Both the position numbers and the translations under genes were made by a program. Of a stretch of DNA of 36,701 nt, positions 15,263-23,669 are shown in pieces; position 1 is the first letter of the stretch, and each line of letters begins with the position of its first letter. The notes beneath the pieces are model-generated. The model was not told the origin of the DNA and did not search any database. It saw only the letters and a list, made by a program, of their open reading frames with translations. Source of the stretch: Lentzea kentuckyensis (GTDB lineage Bacteria > Actinomycetota > Actinomycetes > Mycobacteriales > Pseudonocardiaceae); NCBI RefSeq assembly GCF_002150765.1, contig NZ_MUYM01000030.1, positions 1-36,701 on the forward strand, given 5' to 3'.

Positions 15263-18200
15263 TGGGCGACGGAGACCTGGTCGCGCAGCCGAAGGACGAC
15301 ACGTCCGCCGTCACCGGCATCGGATTGCTGGAATCTGCCAGCGACCTGTCTGAGGGCATCTCGAACGGCGACTGGTTGAGCGCTGGGCTGGGCGCGGTCG
15401 GCGTCGGACTGGAAGTGCTCAGCATCGTGGTCGATCCGATCGGCACGCTGGCCTCCTACGGCGTTTCGTGGCTCATCGAACACGTGCAACCGCTCAAGGA
15501 GGCTTTGGACTGGCTCGCGGGAAATCCACCGGTGATCCGGGCGTTCAGCGAGACGTGGGGACGTGTGGCCGCGGCGGTCGCCGCCATCGCACAGGAGTTC
15601 ACCGCCGAGACCGCCGCCGGCACGGCGGGATGGACGGGGTCGGCGGCGGACGCCTACCGCGGCCACGCCGCCGAAGTCGCGGACGGCATCGCGAGCGCGG
15701 GCACACTGGCCGACGGCATCTCCGCCGGAGTCATGATCATGGGCGAGGTCGTGGCGTTCGTCCGGGAGACGGTGCGCGACATCGTGGCCGAGCTCATCGG
15801 CAGGCTCATCGCCTGGGCACTGGAGGCGGCGTGCACGCTGGGCGCGGCCACGCCCGTCATCGTCGGCCAGGCCGTCGCCGCGATCTCCCGCGTGGTCAAG
15901 AAGATCGGCGACCTGATCCGCCGTCTGGTCAAGACCATCTCCAACGTGGCCCCGCGCATCCGCAAGGTGATCGACAAGCTGGACGAGATCATCGCCAAGC
16001 TGGCCAAGCTCGGTCGCCGTCCCAGTGGCCCCGACACCCCGAACGCGCCTGACCCCGTTCACTCCGGCACCACCAAGCCGTCCGGTGTGGACGACGGAAC
16101 CAGTCCGTCCGCCGCACGTTCGGGCGGTGACACGACACCGTCCAGCGCCAAGACGCCCAGCACCTCGGAATCGCCGGACGGCACCACGTCGCCGTCGTCA
16201 GCGAACCACACGCCCGATGGCGACGGTGGTCCGACCGTGACCAAGCCCGGCGCGCGCAGTGAATCCGGCAAGCCGGATTCACTGCGCACCATGGTGAGCA
16301 ACGCCAAGGGGAACATCCGCGACTTCGCCGTGCAGGCCAAGCAGAAGATCGGTCGCGCGCTCGGCGACCCGGTCGACATGGTCAGCGGCGAGGTGCTGCT
16401 CGCGCAGGAGGACGTCCACCTACCCGGTGTGCTGGCGCTGGTGCTCGCACGCACACACATGTCGAACTACCGCTCAGGGCGGCGATTCGGTCCATCGTGG
16501 ACATCCACACTGGACATGCGAGTCGAGGTGGACGCCAAAGGCGTGCTGTTCGCTTCTGAAGACGGGATGCTGCTGTCCTACCCGCGCGGGGTCAACGGCG
16601 TCGCGTCCCTACCCGAGGCGGGCCCGAGGTGGCTGCTCACCCCCGCCGACCGCGGCGGTTACATCATCAGCGACCCGATCACGGGCCGGTTCCTGCGCTT
16701 CGCGGCGATCCGCCCCGGCGACACGGTCCTGCCCCTGGCCGAGGTCACCGACCGCAACGGCAACTCCATCACGTTCCTGCACGACGACACCGGTGCGTTG
16801 CGGGCGATCCGGCACTCGGGTGGCTACCTGGTGCGCGTCGACTGCGAAGGTGACCGCGTCACGGCCCTGCACCTGGTCGGCGCGGCCCTGGACGGTTCGG
16901 AGGTGACGCTCAAGCGGTACACCTACGACGACGCTGGAAACCTCGCGGAGGTCTACAACTCCTCGAACATGCCGATGCGTTTCGCCTACGACTCGGCGCA
17001 CCGCATGACGCGCTGGGAAGACCGCCGCGGCACGTGGTACGAGTTCATCTACGACGACGCCGCCCGCTGCGTGCGGGGAGTCGGTGCCGACGGCATGCTG
17101 AACAGCACCTTCGCCTATGACACGGCGGGCCGCGTCACCCGTCACACGAACTCCCTCGGCCACACCAACACTTTCCACTACAACGACCTCGGTCAGGTGC
17201 TGCGCCGCGTGGACCCGCTCGGCGGCACCACCCGCTTCGAGTACGACCGCTACGACCGGCTGCTGGCCGAGACCGACCCACTGGGCGGCACCACCCGGTG
17301 GGTCCTCGACGAGTCGGGGGACCCGGTCGAGACGATCTCCCCGGCCGGCAGCCGCACCACGGCCCGGTACAACGACCTGCACCTGCCGGTCGCCGTCACC
17401 GAGCCTCACGGCGCGGTCTGGCGGCGCGACTACGACGAGCGCGGCAACCTCGTCTCCACCACCGACCCCGCCGGCGCTTCGGCCACGTTCGAGCACAACG
17501 AACTGGGCCACCTGGTGGCGGCCACCGACGCGCTCGGCCACACCCGCCGGTTCGAGACCAACGCGGCCGGCCTGCGCATCTCGGCCACGAACGAACTTGG
17601 CGCCACCACGACGTACGCCTACGACGGGTTCGGCAGGGTAACCGCGATCACCGACCCGATGGGAGCGGTCGCCCGCTTCGGCTGGACGGTCGAAGGCCGG
17701 CCCGCGTGGCGGAGCTGGCCGGACGGCACGGTGGAGCGGCGCACCTACGACGCCGAAGGCGACACCCTGGAGCACGTCGACCCGGCCGGCGGCGTTACCC
17801 GCACCGAGTTCACCCACTTCGACCTCAAGGCCGCGCACACCACACCGGACGGCGCGCGCCTGGAGTACGTGCACGACACCGAACTCCGGCTGGTCGCCGT
17901 GCGCGACCCGGAAGGTCTGACTTGGACGTTCGATTACGACGAGGCCGGCCGCGTGGTGCGCGAGACGGACTTCAACGGCCGGGTGCTGTCCTACCGGCAC
18001 GACGCGCGCGGCAACGTCGTCGAGCGCGTCAACGGCGACGGCCAGGTCACCACCTACCTGCGCGACGCACGCGGCGAAGTGGTCGAGCAGCGCGCGGACG
18101 GCCGGGTCACCACCTTTTCCTACGACGACCTCGGGCGGGTGGTGCGCGCGACGACGCCCGACGCCGACGTGGAGGTGGCCTACAACGTCGTCGGAAGGCT

Positions 18201-19773
18201 GGTCGCGGAGACCTGTGACGGCCGTGCCGTCGCGTGGACCTACGACAGGGCGGGCCGCCGGACGTCCCGCCGCACCCCGTCCGGCGCGGAGTCGGTGCTG
18301 CACTACGACCTGACGGGCCGCATCGCCGAACTGGCCACGGCCGGCCGGGTCGTCACGTTCGAGCACGACGCCGCGGGCCGCGAGGTGCGGCAGCGGTTCG
18401 GCGCGGCCACGCTCACCCGCACCTGGGACGAGGGCCACCGCCTGCGCACGAGTGTGCTCGCCGCCGCCACGCCCGACGGCAGTCGCATCACTCAACGCAA
18501 AGCGCACACCTACCGCGCGGACGGCGCGCTCACCGCCGTGGTGGACCAACTGTCCGGGCCGCGGACCTACGACCTCGACCCGGCCGGTCGGGTCGTGCGG
18601 GTTACCGGAGGCGCCGAGGAACGCTACACGTACAACGCGTCCGGCAACGTCGTCGCCTCGTCGGGTGGTGCGCCGGAGACCGAGGGCCCCTGGACCTACC
18701 AGGGCACGCGGCTGGTCCGTGCGGGCGCGACGCACCTGGACCACGACGCCCAGGGACGGGTGGTGCGCCGACGCCGGCGGACGCTGTCCGGCCGGGTGCT
18801 GGAGTGGCGCTACGAGTGGGACGCCGAGGACCTCCTGCGGGTCGTCACCACACCCGACGGCACGCGCTGGCGGTACTCCTACGACGCGTTCCAGCGGCGG
18901 GTGGCCAAGGAACGGCTCTCCGCTGACGGTGTCGCGCAGTGGCGAACCACGTTCGCCTGGGACGACCTGCGGCTGGCCGAGGAGACCACCTCCGACGACC
19001 ACACCACGACGTGGACCTGGCACCCCGAGGACTGGCGGCCGGTGACCCAGGTCGACCGCACACCGCACGGCACCCGGTTCCACGTCGTGCTGACCGACCT
19101 CGTGGGCACGCCGACCGAACTGGCCACGCCCGACGGCGAGATCACGTGGCGCGGCAGGGGACCTCTGTGGGGCGTGCTCGGTGGCGACGGCGCCGCCTAC
19201 ACGCCGCTGCGGTTCCCCGGCCAGTACCACGACCGCGAGAGCGGCCTGAACTACAACCTGCACCGCTACTACGACCCGGCGCTGAGCCGCTACCTCAGCG
19301 CCGACCCGCTGGGCCTGCTCGGTGGCACCAGCGTCCACTCCTACGTCGTCAACCCGCTGACCTGGATCGACCCGCTCGGCCTGCACGGCTACGACGACAC
19401 GTACAAGACCTTCGCCTGGACCGACCGGGTGAACACGCTCAGCGGCTGGGGCCGCCACCCGTCCTATGTCCAACGTCCCAGCTTCAGCCAGATGCGAGCC
19501 TTCCACGCCCAGGTCCAACACCCTCTGGCCGTCGGACCCGACGGTCGGGACCGAGGTGTGTTCGGCCGCTACTATGCGATGCACGCCGAGCGCCAGGCGG
19601 CGTTTCTCGACCCGAACGCGCGGATCACGGTGGCGAACACCATGTGTGACGATTGCCAGAAGTTCTTCCAGAAGCTGGCGAAGTACCGGAAGCAAACGCA
19701 GTACGTCACCGACCCCGACCACCATTGGACCTTCCCCCCGGACGGGCCTCCCCATGCCACACCACTACATTGA
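15262..19773 (+). CDS. WXG/RHS-repeat polymorphic toxin with C-terminal deaminase-fold tip
   Basis: A 1503-residue secreted toxin. The N-terminal 250 residues are helical with a WxG turn (Trp124 in WTGSAADAY), pointing to type VII export. A Ser/Thr/Pro/Asp-rich linker follows (about 250-350), then a DUF6531-like entry (about 370, GDPVDMVSGEV) and a long run of YD/RHS repeats forming the shell. The RHS core ends at GQYHDRESGLNYNLHRYYDPALSRYLSADPLGL (about 1317-1350). The remaining roughly 135 residues are a distinct toxin: His1441-Ala-Glu1443 and, 19 residues later, Cys1462-Asp-Asp-Cys1465, the zinc and proton-shuttle signature of cytidine-deaminase-fold enzymes. The target (DNA, RNA or nucleotide) is not evident. 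An XOO_2897-type deaminase is my best guess because of MCxxC. The overlapping downstream gene is its likely antidote. Confidence 0.9.
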   Translation: MGDGDLVAQPKDDTSAVTGIGLLESASDLSEGISNGDWLSAGLGAVGVGLEVLSIVVDPIGTLASYGVSWLIEHVQPLKEALDWLAGNPPVIRAFSETWGRVAAAVAAIAQEFTAETAAGTAGWTGSAADAYRGHAAEVADGIASAGTLADGISAGVMIMGEVVAFVRETVRDIVAELIGRLIAWALEAACTLGAATPVIVGQAVAAISRVVKKIGDLIRRLVKTISNVAPRIRKVIDKLDEIIAKLAKLGRRPSGPDTPNAPDPVHSGTTKPSGVDDGTSPSAARSGGDTTPSSAKTPSTSESPDGTTSPSSANHTPDGDGGPTVTKPGARSESGKPDSLRTMVSNAKGNIRDFAVQAKQKIGRALGDPVDMVSGEVLLAQEDVHLPGVLALVLARTHMSNYRSGRRFGPSWTSTLDMRVEVDAKGVLFASEDGMLLSYPRGVNGVASLPEAGPRWLLTPADRGGYIISDPITGRFLRFAAIRPGDTVLPLAEVTDRNGNSITFLHDDTGALRAIRHSGGYLVRVDCEGDRVTALHLVGAALDGSEVTLKRYTYDDAGNLAEVYNSSNMPMRFAYDSAHRMTRWEDRRGTWYEFIYDDAARCVRGVGADGMLNSTFAYDTAGRVTRHTNSLGHTNTFHYNDLGQVLRRVDPLGGTTRFEYDRYDRLLAETDPLGGTTRWVLDESGDPVETISPAGSRTTARYNDLHLPVAVTEPHGAVWRRDYDERGNLVSTTDPAGASATFEHNELGHLVAATDALGHTRRFETNAAGLRISATNELGATTTYAYDGFGRVTAITDPMGAVARFGWTVEGRPAWRSWPDGTVERRTYDAEGDTLEHVDPAGGVTRTEFTHFDLKAAHTTPDGARLEYVHDTELRLVAVRDPEGLTWTFDYDEAGRVVRETDFNGRVLSYRHDARGNVVERVNGDGQVTTYLRDARGEVVEQRADGRVTTFSYDDLGRVVRATTPDADVEVAYNVVGRLVAETCDGRAVAWTYDRAGRRTSRRTPSGAESVLHYDLTGRIAELATAGRVVTFEHDAAGREVRQRFGAATLTRTWDEGHRLRTSVLAAATPDGSRITQRKAHTYRADGALTAVVDQLSGPRTYDLDPAGRVVRVTGGAEERYTYNASGNVVASSGGAPETEGPWTYQGTRLVRAGATHLDHDAQGRVVRRRRRTLSGRVLEWRYEWDAEDLLRVVTTPDGTRWRYSYDAFQRRVAKERLSADGVAQWRTTFAWDDLRLAEETTSDDHTTTWTWHPEDWRPVTQVDRTPHGTRFHVVLTDLVGTPTELATPDGEITWRGRGPLWGVLGGDGAAYTPLRFPGQYHDRESGLNYNLHRYYDPALSRYLSADPLGLLGGTSVHSYVVNPLTWIDPLGLHGYDDTYKTFAWTDRVNTLSGWGRHPSYVQRPSFSQMRAFHAQVQHPLAVGPDGRDRGVFGRYYAMHAERQAAFLDPNARITVANTMCDDCQKFFQKLAKYRKQTQYVTDPDHHWTFPPDGPPHATPLH
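16254..16287. repeat. 16-2-16 perfect palindrome inside the RHS gene
   Basis: GCGCAGTGAATCCGGC (16254-16269), AA, then GCCGGATTCACTGCGC (16272-16287). It lies in frame in the linker just before the DUF6531/RHS shell, encoding about RSESGKPDSLR. The arms are mismatch-free and would form a very stable hairpin in the mRNA. Chance is unlikely even at this GC content. Confidence 0.8.
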
Positions 19774-20305
19774 CGACATCCTCCGCAGGCTGGACGGCAT
19801 CGACTGGCCAGACGGTGAACCCCCGTACCGCGACCGCGTGGCCCTGCGCAACGCCTTGGGCACCGAAGCGGTGATCCGCCTGGGCGTGTTGTGCGCCGAA
19901 CGCGTACGCCCGGTGTGGGAACGCGCTTTCCCAGCCGACACCGAGCCGATCGACGTCCTGCATGCGGCCCTGCAAGGCGCCGACGCCGCGGCGGTGAAAG
20001 CACGGATCGGCCGGTTGCAGACCCGGATCGACAACGTCGGACTGATGGGTGCGGAGTTCGCGGGCGCGGGGGGCGCGGCGTTCGCGCACTGGGCCGCGGC
20101 GCGCGATCTGCTTTACGGCGTGCCGAAGGAGTTCGAGGAGGACGAGGGCGAGATCGACGTCGACTCCTACGACTGGTCGCCGTGCTTCATCGTCTCGGTG
20201 GTGGAGGCGGGCGGCGCGGTCTGGGAGGAGACCGGCGACCCGGACAAGCGCCGCGCGTTCTGGCGGTGGTACCTGCGGGAAGCCGTGCCGATCGCGCGCG
20301 CCTGA
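19754..20305 (+). CDS. Probable immunity protein (Imm5-like)
   Basis: A 183-residue, predicted all-helical cytoplasmic protein. I start it at ATG 19754 (PHHYIDDILRRLDGIDWPDGEP follows), overlapping the toxin stop by 20 nt. The frame is open further upstream, but only inside the toxin gene. The stretch RLGVLCAERVRPVWERAFPADTEPIDVLHAAL resembles the Imm5-type motif (helix, VLPxWE, P-x-D-x-x-P), and GAEFAGAGGAAFAHWAAARDLLYG is the usual Ala-rich second helix. An acidic loop (EFEEDEGEIDVDSYDW) follows. Position directly behind an RHS toxin tip supports an antidote role. The family name is from memory, so medium confidence. Confidence 0.7.
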   Translation: MPHHYIDDILRRLDGIDWPDGEPPYRDRVALRNALGTEAVIRLGVLCAERVRPVWERAFPADTEPIDVLHAALQGADAAAVKARIGRLQTRIDNVGLMGAEFAGAGGAAFAHWAAARDLLYGVPKEFEEDEGEIDVDSYDWSPCFIVSVVEAGGAVWEETGDPDKRRAFWRWYLREAVPIARA

Positions 20306-20309
20306 CCAC

Positions 20310-20332
20310 GCCAAGCCGTCCGGCCGCTTGGC
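20310..20332. terminator. Weak hairpin between convergent genes
   Basis: GCCAAGC (20310-20316), a 9-nt loop, GCTTGGC (20326-20332), 5 nt after the immunity stop and before the converging SARP stop. There is no U-tract. Possible bidirectional terminator. Confidence 0.35.
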
Positions 20333-20414
20333 CAGGTGCTCGCACAGGACCGCCCTCACCCCGTCCACGCTGATCATGTCGAGTTTGCCGCTGATGGGCG
20401 GCGACAAGCACCGT

Positions 20415-23400
20415 TCAGCGTCGCGCGGGGCTGTCGGCGTCGGGCACACCCAGGTCGGCGAAACCGTGCGACGCCCGGGCCCAGTGTCCGAGTCCTGCCT
20501 GCGCGCGTGCTTGCTCGTAGCGGTCGCCGGTGCGCTCGGCGATCGTGAGTGCAGCCGTGTGCTCGGCGTGGGCGTCCTCGGTCTTGCCGGCGGCCAGTGA
20601 GACGGCGCCGAGGTTGTTGAGCGCGCTCGCCTCGCCGCTCTCGCTGCCCAGCTGGGCGAACAGGGCGAGGGATCCTCGGTGAAGCTCGGCTGCCCGGTCG
20701 AGATCGCCCTGCTCGGCGGCGACGGCACCCAGGGCGGCGAGCGCTTCGGCTTCCCCGTGGCGCGCACCCATCCGCCGGAAGCCCGCCAGCGCTTTGTCGC
20801 AGTACTGCTGGGCGGAGGTGAGGTCACCCTGCTTCAGGCGGATCGTGCCGAGGCTGTTCAGCACGTACGCGATGCCGAGCGGGCTGCCGACCTCGTGGTA
20901 GGCGTCCAGCGCCTGTACGCAGACCACCGCCGCGGACGTGTAATCGCCCAGTCTGAAGTGGACGAAGCCCAGCTCGTCGAGTGCGTGCGCCTCGCCGTCG
21001 CGGTCGCCGATCTCGCGGATGATGACCAGTGCCTCGGAGAGGTGCCGAACCGCGCGCTGGTAGTCACCCTGCGCCCGGATGGTGTTGCCGAGGTTGTTGT
21101 GCGCGCGGAACACGCCGAAGCGGTCCCCCACCTGTTCGTGGAGAGCGAGCCCCTGGCGGTAGCAGTGGACGGCTTCGTCGAGCCGGCCCTGCTGGTGGCG
21201 CACGTTGCCGAGGTCGATCAGCAGGTGGCCCTGCCCGCTGCCGTCGCCCATGGCGCGGTAGAGGTCGGCGGCCTCGGTGAACATCTCGCCCGCCCGTGGG
21301 TAGTCGCCGCGCCGGTAGTGCATGGTGCCGGCGCCGTCGAGCAGGATCGCCTGGGCGGCCTGGTCTCCTGACTCACGGGCCAGGTCGAAGGCGTGGGCGT
21401 GCAGGGTGCGGGCGTCGTCGTAGTGGCCGCCGATGTCCAGGTACCGCCACAGAACGGTGGCCAGCCGCACCGCGTGGGACGGCAGGCCGTGCGTCGCCGC
21501 GTGTGCCGCGCTCAGGACGAGGTTCTCGCGGTGGGCATCGGCCCAGGCGAGCGCCGCGGCGCTGTCGGGCAGATCCGGGCACGGGGTGGCGGGCGCCGGG
21601 AGGTCGGGAAGATCGGGACGGCGGTGCCGGTCGCCGGGCGTCATCCGGTTCATCGCGGTGACCGCGGTGTGCAGGTAGTGATCCAGCAGGCGGGTGAGCG
21701 CGGCCCGGCACTCCTCGGGGCTCTCGTGGGTCGCGGCGAGCTCGGCCGCGTACACGCGCAACAGGTCGTGCATGCCGAACCGCCGCCAACCGGCCCGCTG
21801 GACCAGGTGGGCACGGGCCAGCAGGTCGAGGACGTTCCGTGCGGCGCGCACGTCCGTGCCGAGCAACGCGGCCATGGCGTAGGGGTCCACGTCGACACCG
21901 GGATGCACACCCAGCACGCGGAACGCGCGGGCCGCCTCGGCGGGCAGTTGCCGGTACGAGAAGGCGAACACGGCCCGGATGCCGGCGCTCTCGTCGAACA
22001 CGTCCAGCCGTTGCCGCTGGTCCGCGAGCTCGTCCACCAGCTCGGCGAGGCCGCTGTCCTGGCGGCTGATCGCGAGCTCGGCGACGACCCGCAGCGCCAG
22101 GGGCAGCCGGCCGCACTGGGCCGCGAGTGCGTTGGCGGCCACCGGTTCACCGTCCACGCGGGCACCGATGAGACCGTGCAGCAGGGTGAGCGACTCCTCG
22201 GTGGGCAGGACGCCGAGGTCGAGGCGGCGGGCGCCGTGCCGGGCCACCAGCCCCGGCAGGCTGTCGCGGCTGGTCACCAGCACCAGGCAGGACGGACTGC
22301 CCGGCAGCAGGAGGCTGACCTGCTCGACGGACGAAGCGTTGTCCAGCAAGATCAGCATCCGGCGGCGGTTGAGCAGGGTCCGGTAGGCCGCGGCCCGTTC
22401 CTCGACGTCCGCCGGGATCCCGGCACCCGGCACGCCCAGCGCCCGCAGGAACGCCGCCAGCAAGTCCCCCGGGTCCACCGGTTGCTGGTCGTCGTACCCG
22501 CGCAGGTTGACGTGCAGCTGGCCGTCGGGAAACCGGTCGCGGACCCGGTGTGCGAAGTGGACGGCCAGCGCCGTCTTGCCGACCCCTGCGGTGCCGGCCA
22601 CCGCGGAGATCACCATCTCCCCGTCGCCGATGGCCTCCAGGTGCTCCTGCAGCACGGACAGTTCGAGGTCACGACCGGTGAAACCCGCGACGTCGGCCGG
22701 CAGCTGGGCCGGGGTCACCTGGTCCGGTTCGGCCGTGACCGCGACCGGCTCGGCCAGGATGATCTGGTGCGCCTGCCGCAGTTCCGCGGAGGGATCGATG
22801 CCCAGCTGCTCGACCAGGGCTGACCGGATCCGGGCGTAGCAGGCGAGCGCCTCGCCGAGGCGCCCCGCCGCGTACAGCGCCCGCATCAGCACCCCGGTCA
22901 GCGGTTCGTGCAACGGATGTTCCGCGACCAGTCCCGTCACCGTGTCGATCACCGCTGCCGAGTTGTCCAGCCGCAGCTCGATCTCGGCCCACAGCACGAC
23001 CGCGTCGATGCGCTGCCGCTGCCAGGTCTGCCGTATCCCGGTGGCCCACTCACCCGCCATCTCCGCGATGGGGATGCCGCGCCACAGCCCCAACGCGTCG
23101 CGCATCAGTTCCGCCTGGAGCCGGTCCTGATCCCGCGCGGTGCGGGCATCTGCGACGAGGCGGTGGAACCGATGCACGTCCACCGACTCGGGATCGACGT
23201 CGAGCAGGTACCCGCGCGATCTTCGAACCAGTCGTGGCCCCGCCGGCTCGACGGCGAGAACTCCACGCAATCGGGCGACATAGGCATAAATCGCGTGCCG
23301 GACCTGTGCGGGCGGCGAGTCTCCCCACACCCGGTCCACGATGGACTCCACCATTACCGGTTTTCCAGCATCAATCGCGAGTGCCGCAAGCACACTGCGC

Positions 23401-23477
23401 TGCCGGGGTGGACCGATGTCGACCAAATGGCCGACAGTCGTCTCGACCTCGATTGGGCCGAGCAATCTGAATCTCAA
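20415..23477 (-). CDS. AfsR/SARP-family regulator (SARP-NB-ARC-TPR), copy 1
   Basis: A large cytoplasmic activator of about 1020 residues. Seen: OmpR-like DNA-binding domain (1-95; RFRLLGPIEV, VDIGPPRQRSVLAAL), bacterial transcriptional activation domain (about 100-250; VDVHRFHRL, EPLTGVLMRALYAAGRLGEALACYARIR), NB-ARC ATPase with P-loop GTAGVGKTALAV (Lys301), MLILLDNAS and LVTSRDSLPGL, and a C-terminal TPR array. I choose TTG 23477 with GGAGG upstream: the protein then aligns with copy 2 from its first residues, and the shared promoter box sits 54 nt away, against 51 nt in copy 2. A GTG at 23516 is the alternative. It is divergent from the SGNH hydrolase gene. AfsR-type proteins control secondary metabolism or exported proteins; the target here is unknown. 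Confidence 0.93.
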   Translation of the reverse strand: MRFRLLGPIEVETTVGHLVDIGPPRQRSVLAALAIDAGKPVMVESIVDRVWGDSPPAQVRHAIYAYVARLRGVLAVEPAGPRLVRRSRGYLLDVDPESVDVHRFHRLVADARTARDQDRLQAELMRDALGLWRGIPIAEMAGEWATGIRQTWQRQRIDAVVLWAEIELRLDNSAAVIDTVTGLVAEHPLHEPLTGVLMRALYAAGRLGEALACYARIRSALVEQLGIDPSAELRQAHQIILAEPVAVTAEPDQVTPAQLPADVAGFTGRDLELSVLQEHLEAIGDGEMVISAVAGTAGVGKTALAVHFAHRVRDRFPDGQLHVNLRGYDDQQPVDPGDLLAAFLRALGVPGAGIPADVEERAAAYRTLLNRRRMLILLDNASSVEQVSLLLPGSPSCLVLVTSRDSLPGLVARHGARRLDLGVLPTEESLTLLHGLIGARVDGEPVAANALAAQCGRLPLALRVVAELAISRQDSGLAELVDELADQRQRLDVFDESAGIRAVFAFSYRQLPAEAARAFRVLGVHPGVDVDPYAMAALLGTDVRAARNVLDLLARAHLVQRAGWRRFGMHDLLRVYAAELAATHESPEECRAALTRLLDHYLHTAVTAMNRMTPGDRHRRPDLPDLPAPATPCPDLPDSAAALAWADAHRENLVLSAAHAATHGLPSHAVRLATVLWRYLDIGGHYDDARTLHAHAFDLARESGDQAAQAILLDGAGTMHYRRGDYPRAGEMFTEAADLYRAMGDGSGQGHLLIDLGNVRHQQGRLDEAVHCYRQGLALHEQVGDRFGVFRAHNNLGNTIRAQGDYQRAVRHLSEALVIIREIGDRDGEAHALDELGFVHFRLGDYTSAAVVCVQALDAYHEVGSPLGIAYVLNSLGTIRLKQGDLTSAQQYCDKALAGFRRMGARHGEAEALAALGAVAAEQGDLDRAAELHRGSLALFAQLGSESGEASALNNLGAVSLAAGKTEDAHAEHTAALTIAERTGDRYEQARAQAGLGHWARASHGFADLGVPDADSPARR

Positions 23478-23531
23478 CAGTCCTCCGGTCGGTCGAGCAG
23501 CAGGGACAGCACCCACCTGACCTGCACGGCG

Positions 23532-23550
23532 AGAAAGCTACAGGGTTTCG
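23532..23550 (-). promoter_or_regulatory. Conserved SARP-promoter box, copy 1
   Basis: Minus-strand CGAAACCCTGTAGCTTTCT, 54 nt upstream of the chosen TTG start. It matches the box before the second SARP gene at 17 of 19 positions, while flanking DNA is much less alike. TAGCTT inside it fits a TAnnnT -10 element. It could be a shared promoter or an autoregulatory site. Confidence 0.55.
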
Positions 23551-23611
23551 AACAACCTTGTCGAGCCATGATCGACAGCACGATTTTCACAGTGACTCCG
23601 GGCAACGCAAT

Positions 23612-23635
23612 TCCAGTCGGCAATCCATGACTGGA
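23612..23635. promoter_or_regulatory. Inverted repeat upstream of the SGNH hydrolase
   Basis: TCCAGTC (23612-23618) and GACTGGA (23629-23635) are separated by 10 nt, 35 nt before the GTG start. It could be an operator with half-sites about 1.6 helical turns apart, or chance. Confidence 0.3.
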
Positions 23636-23669
23636 GCGCGTCGGAAACATTTAAGAGAAAGGACGCGCA

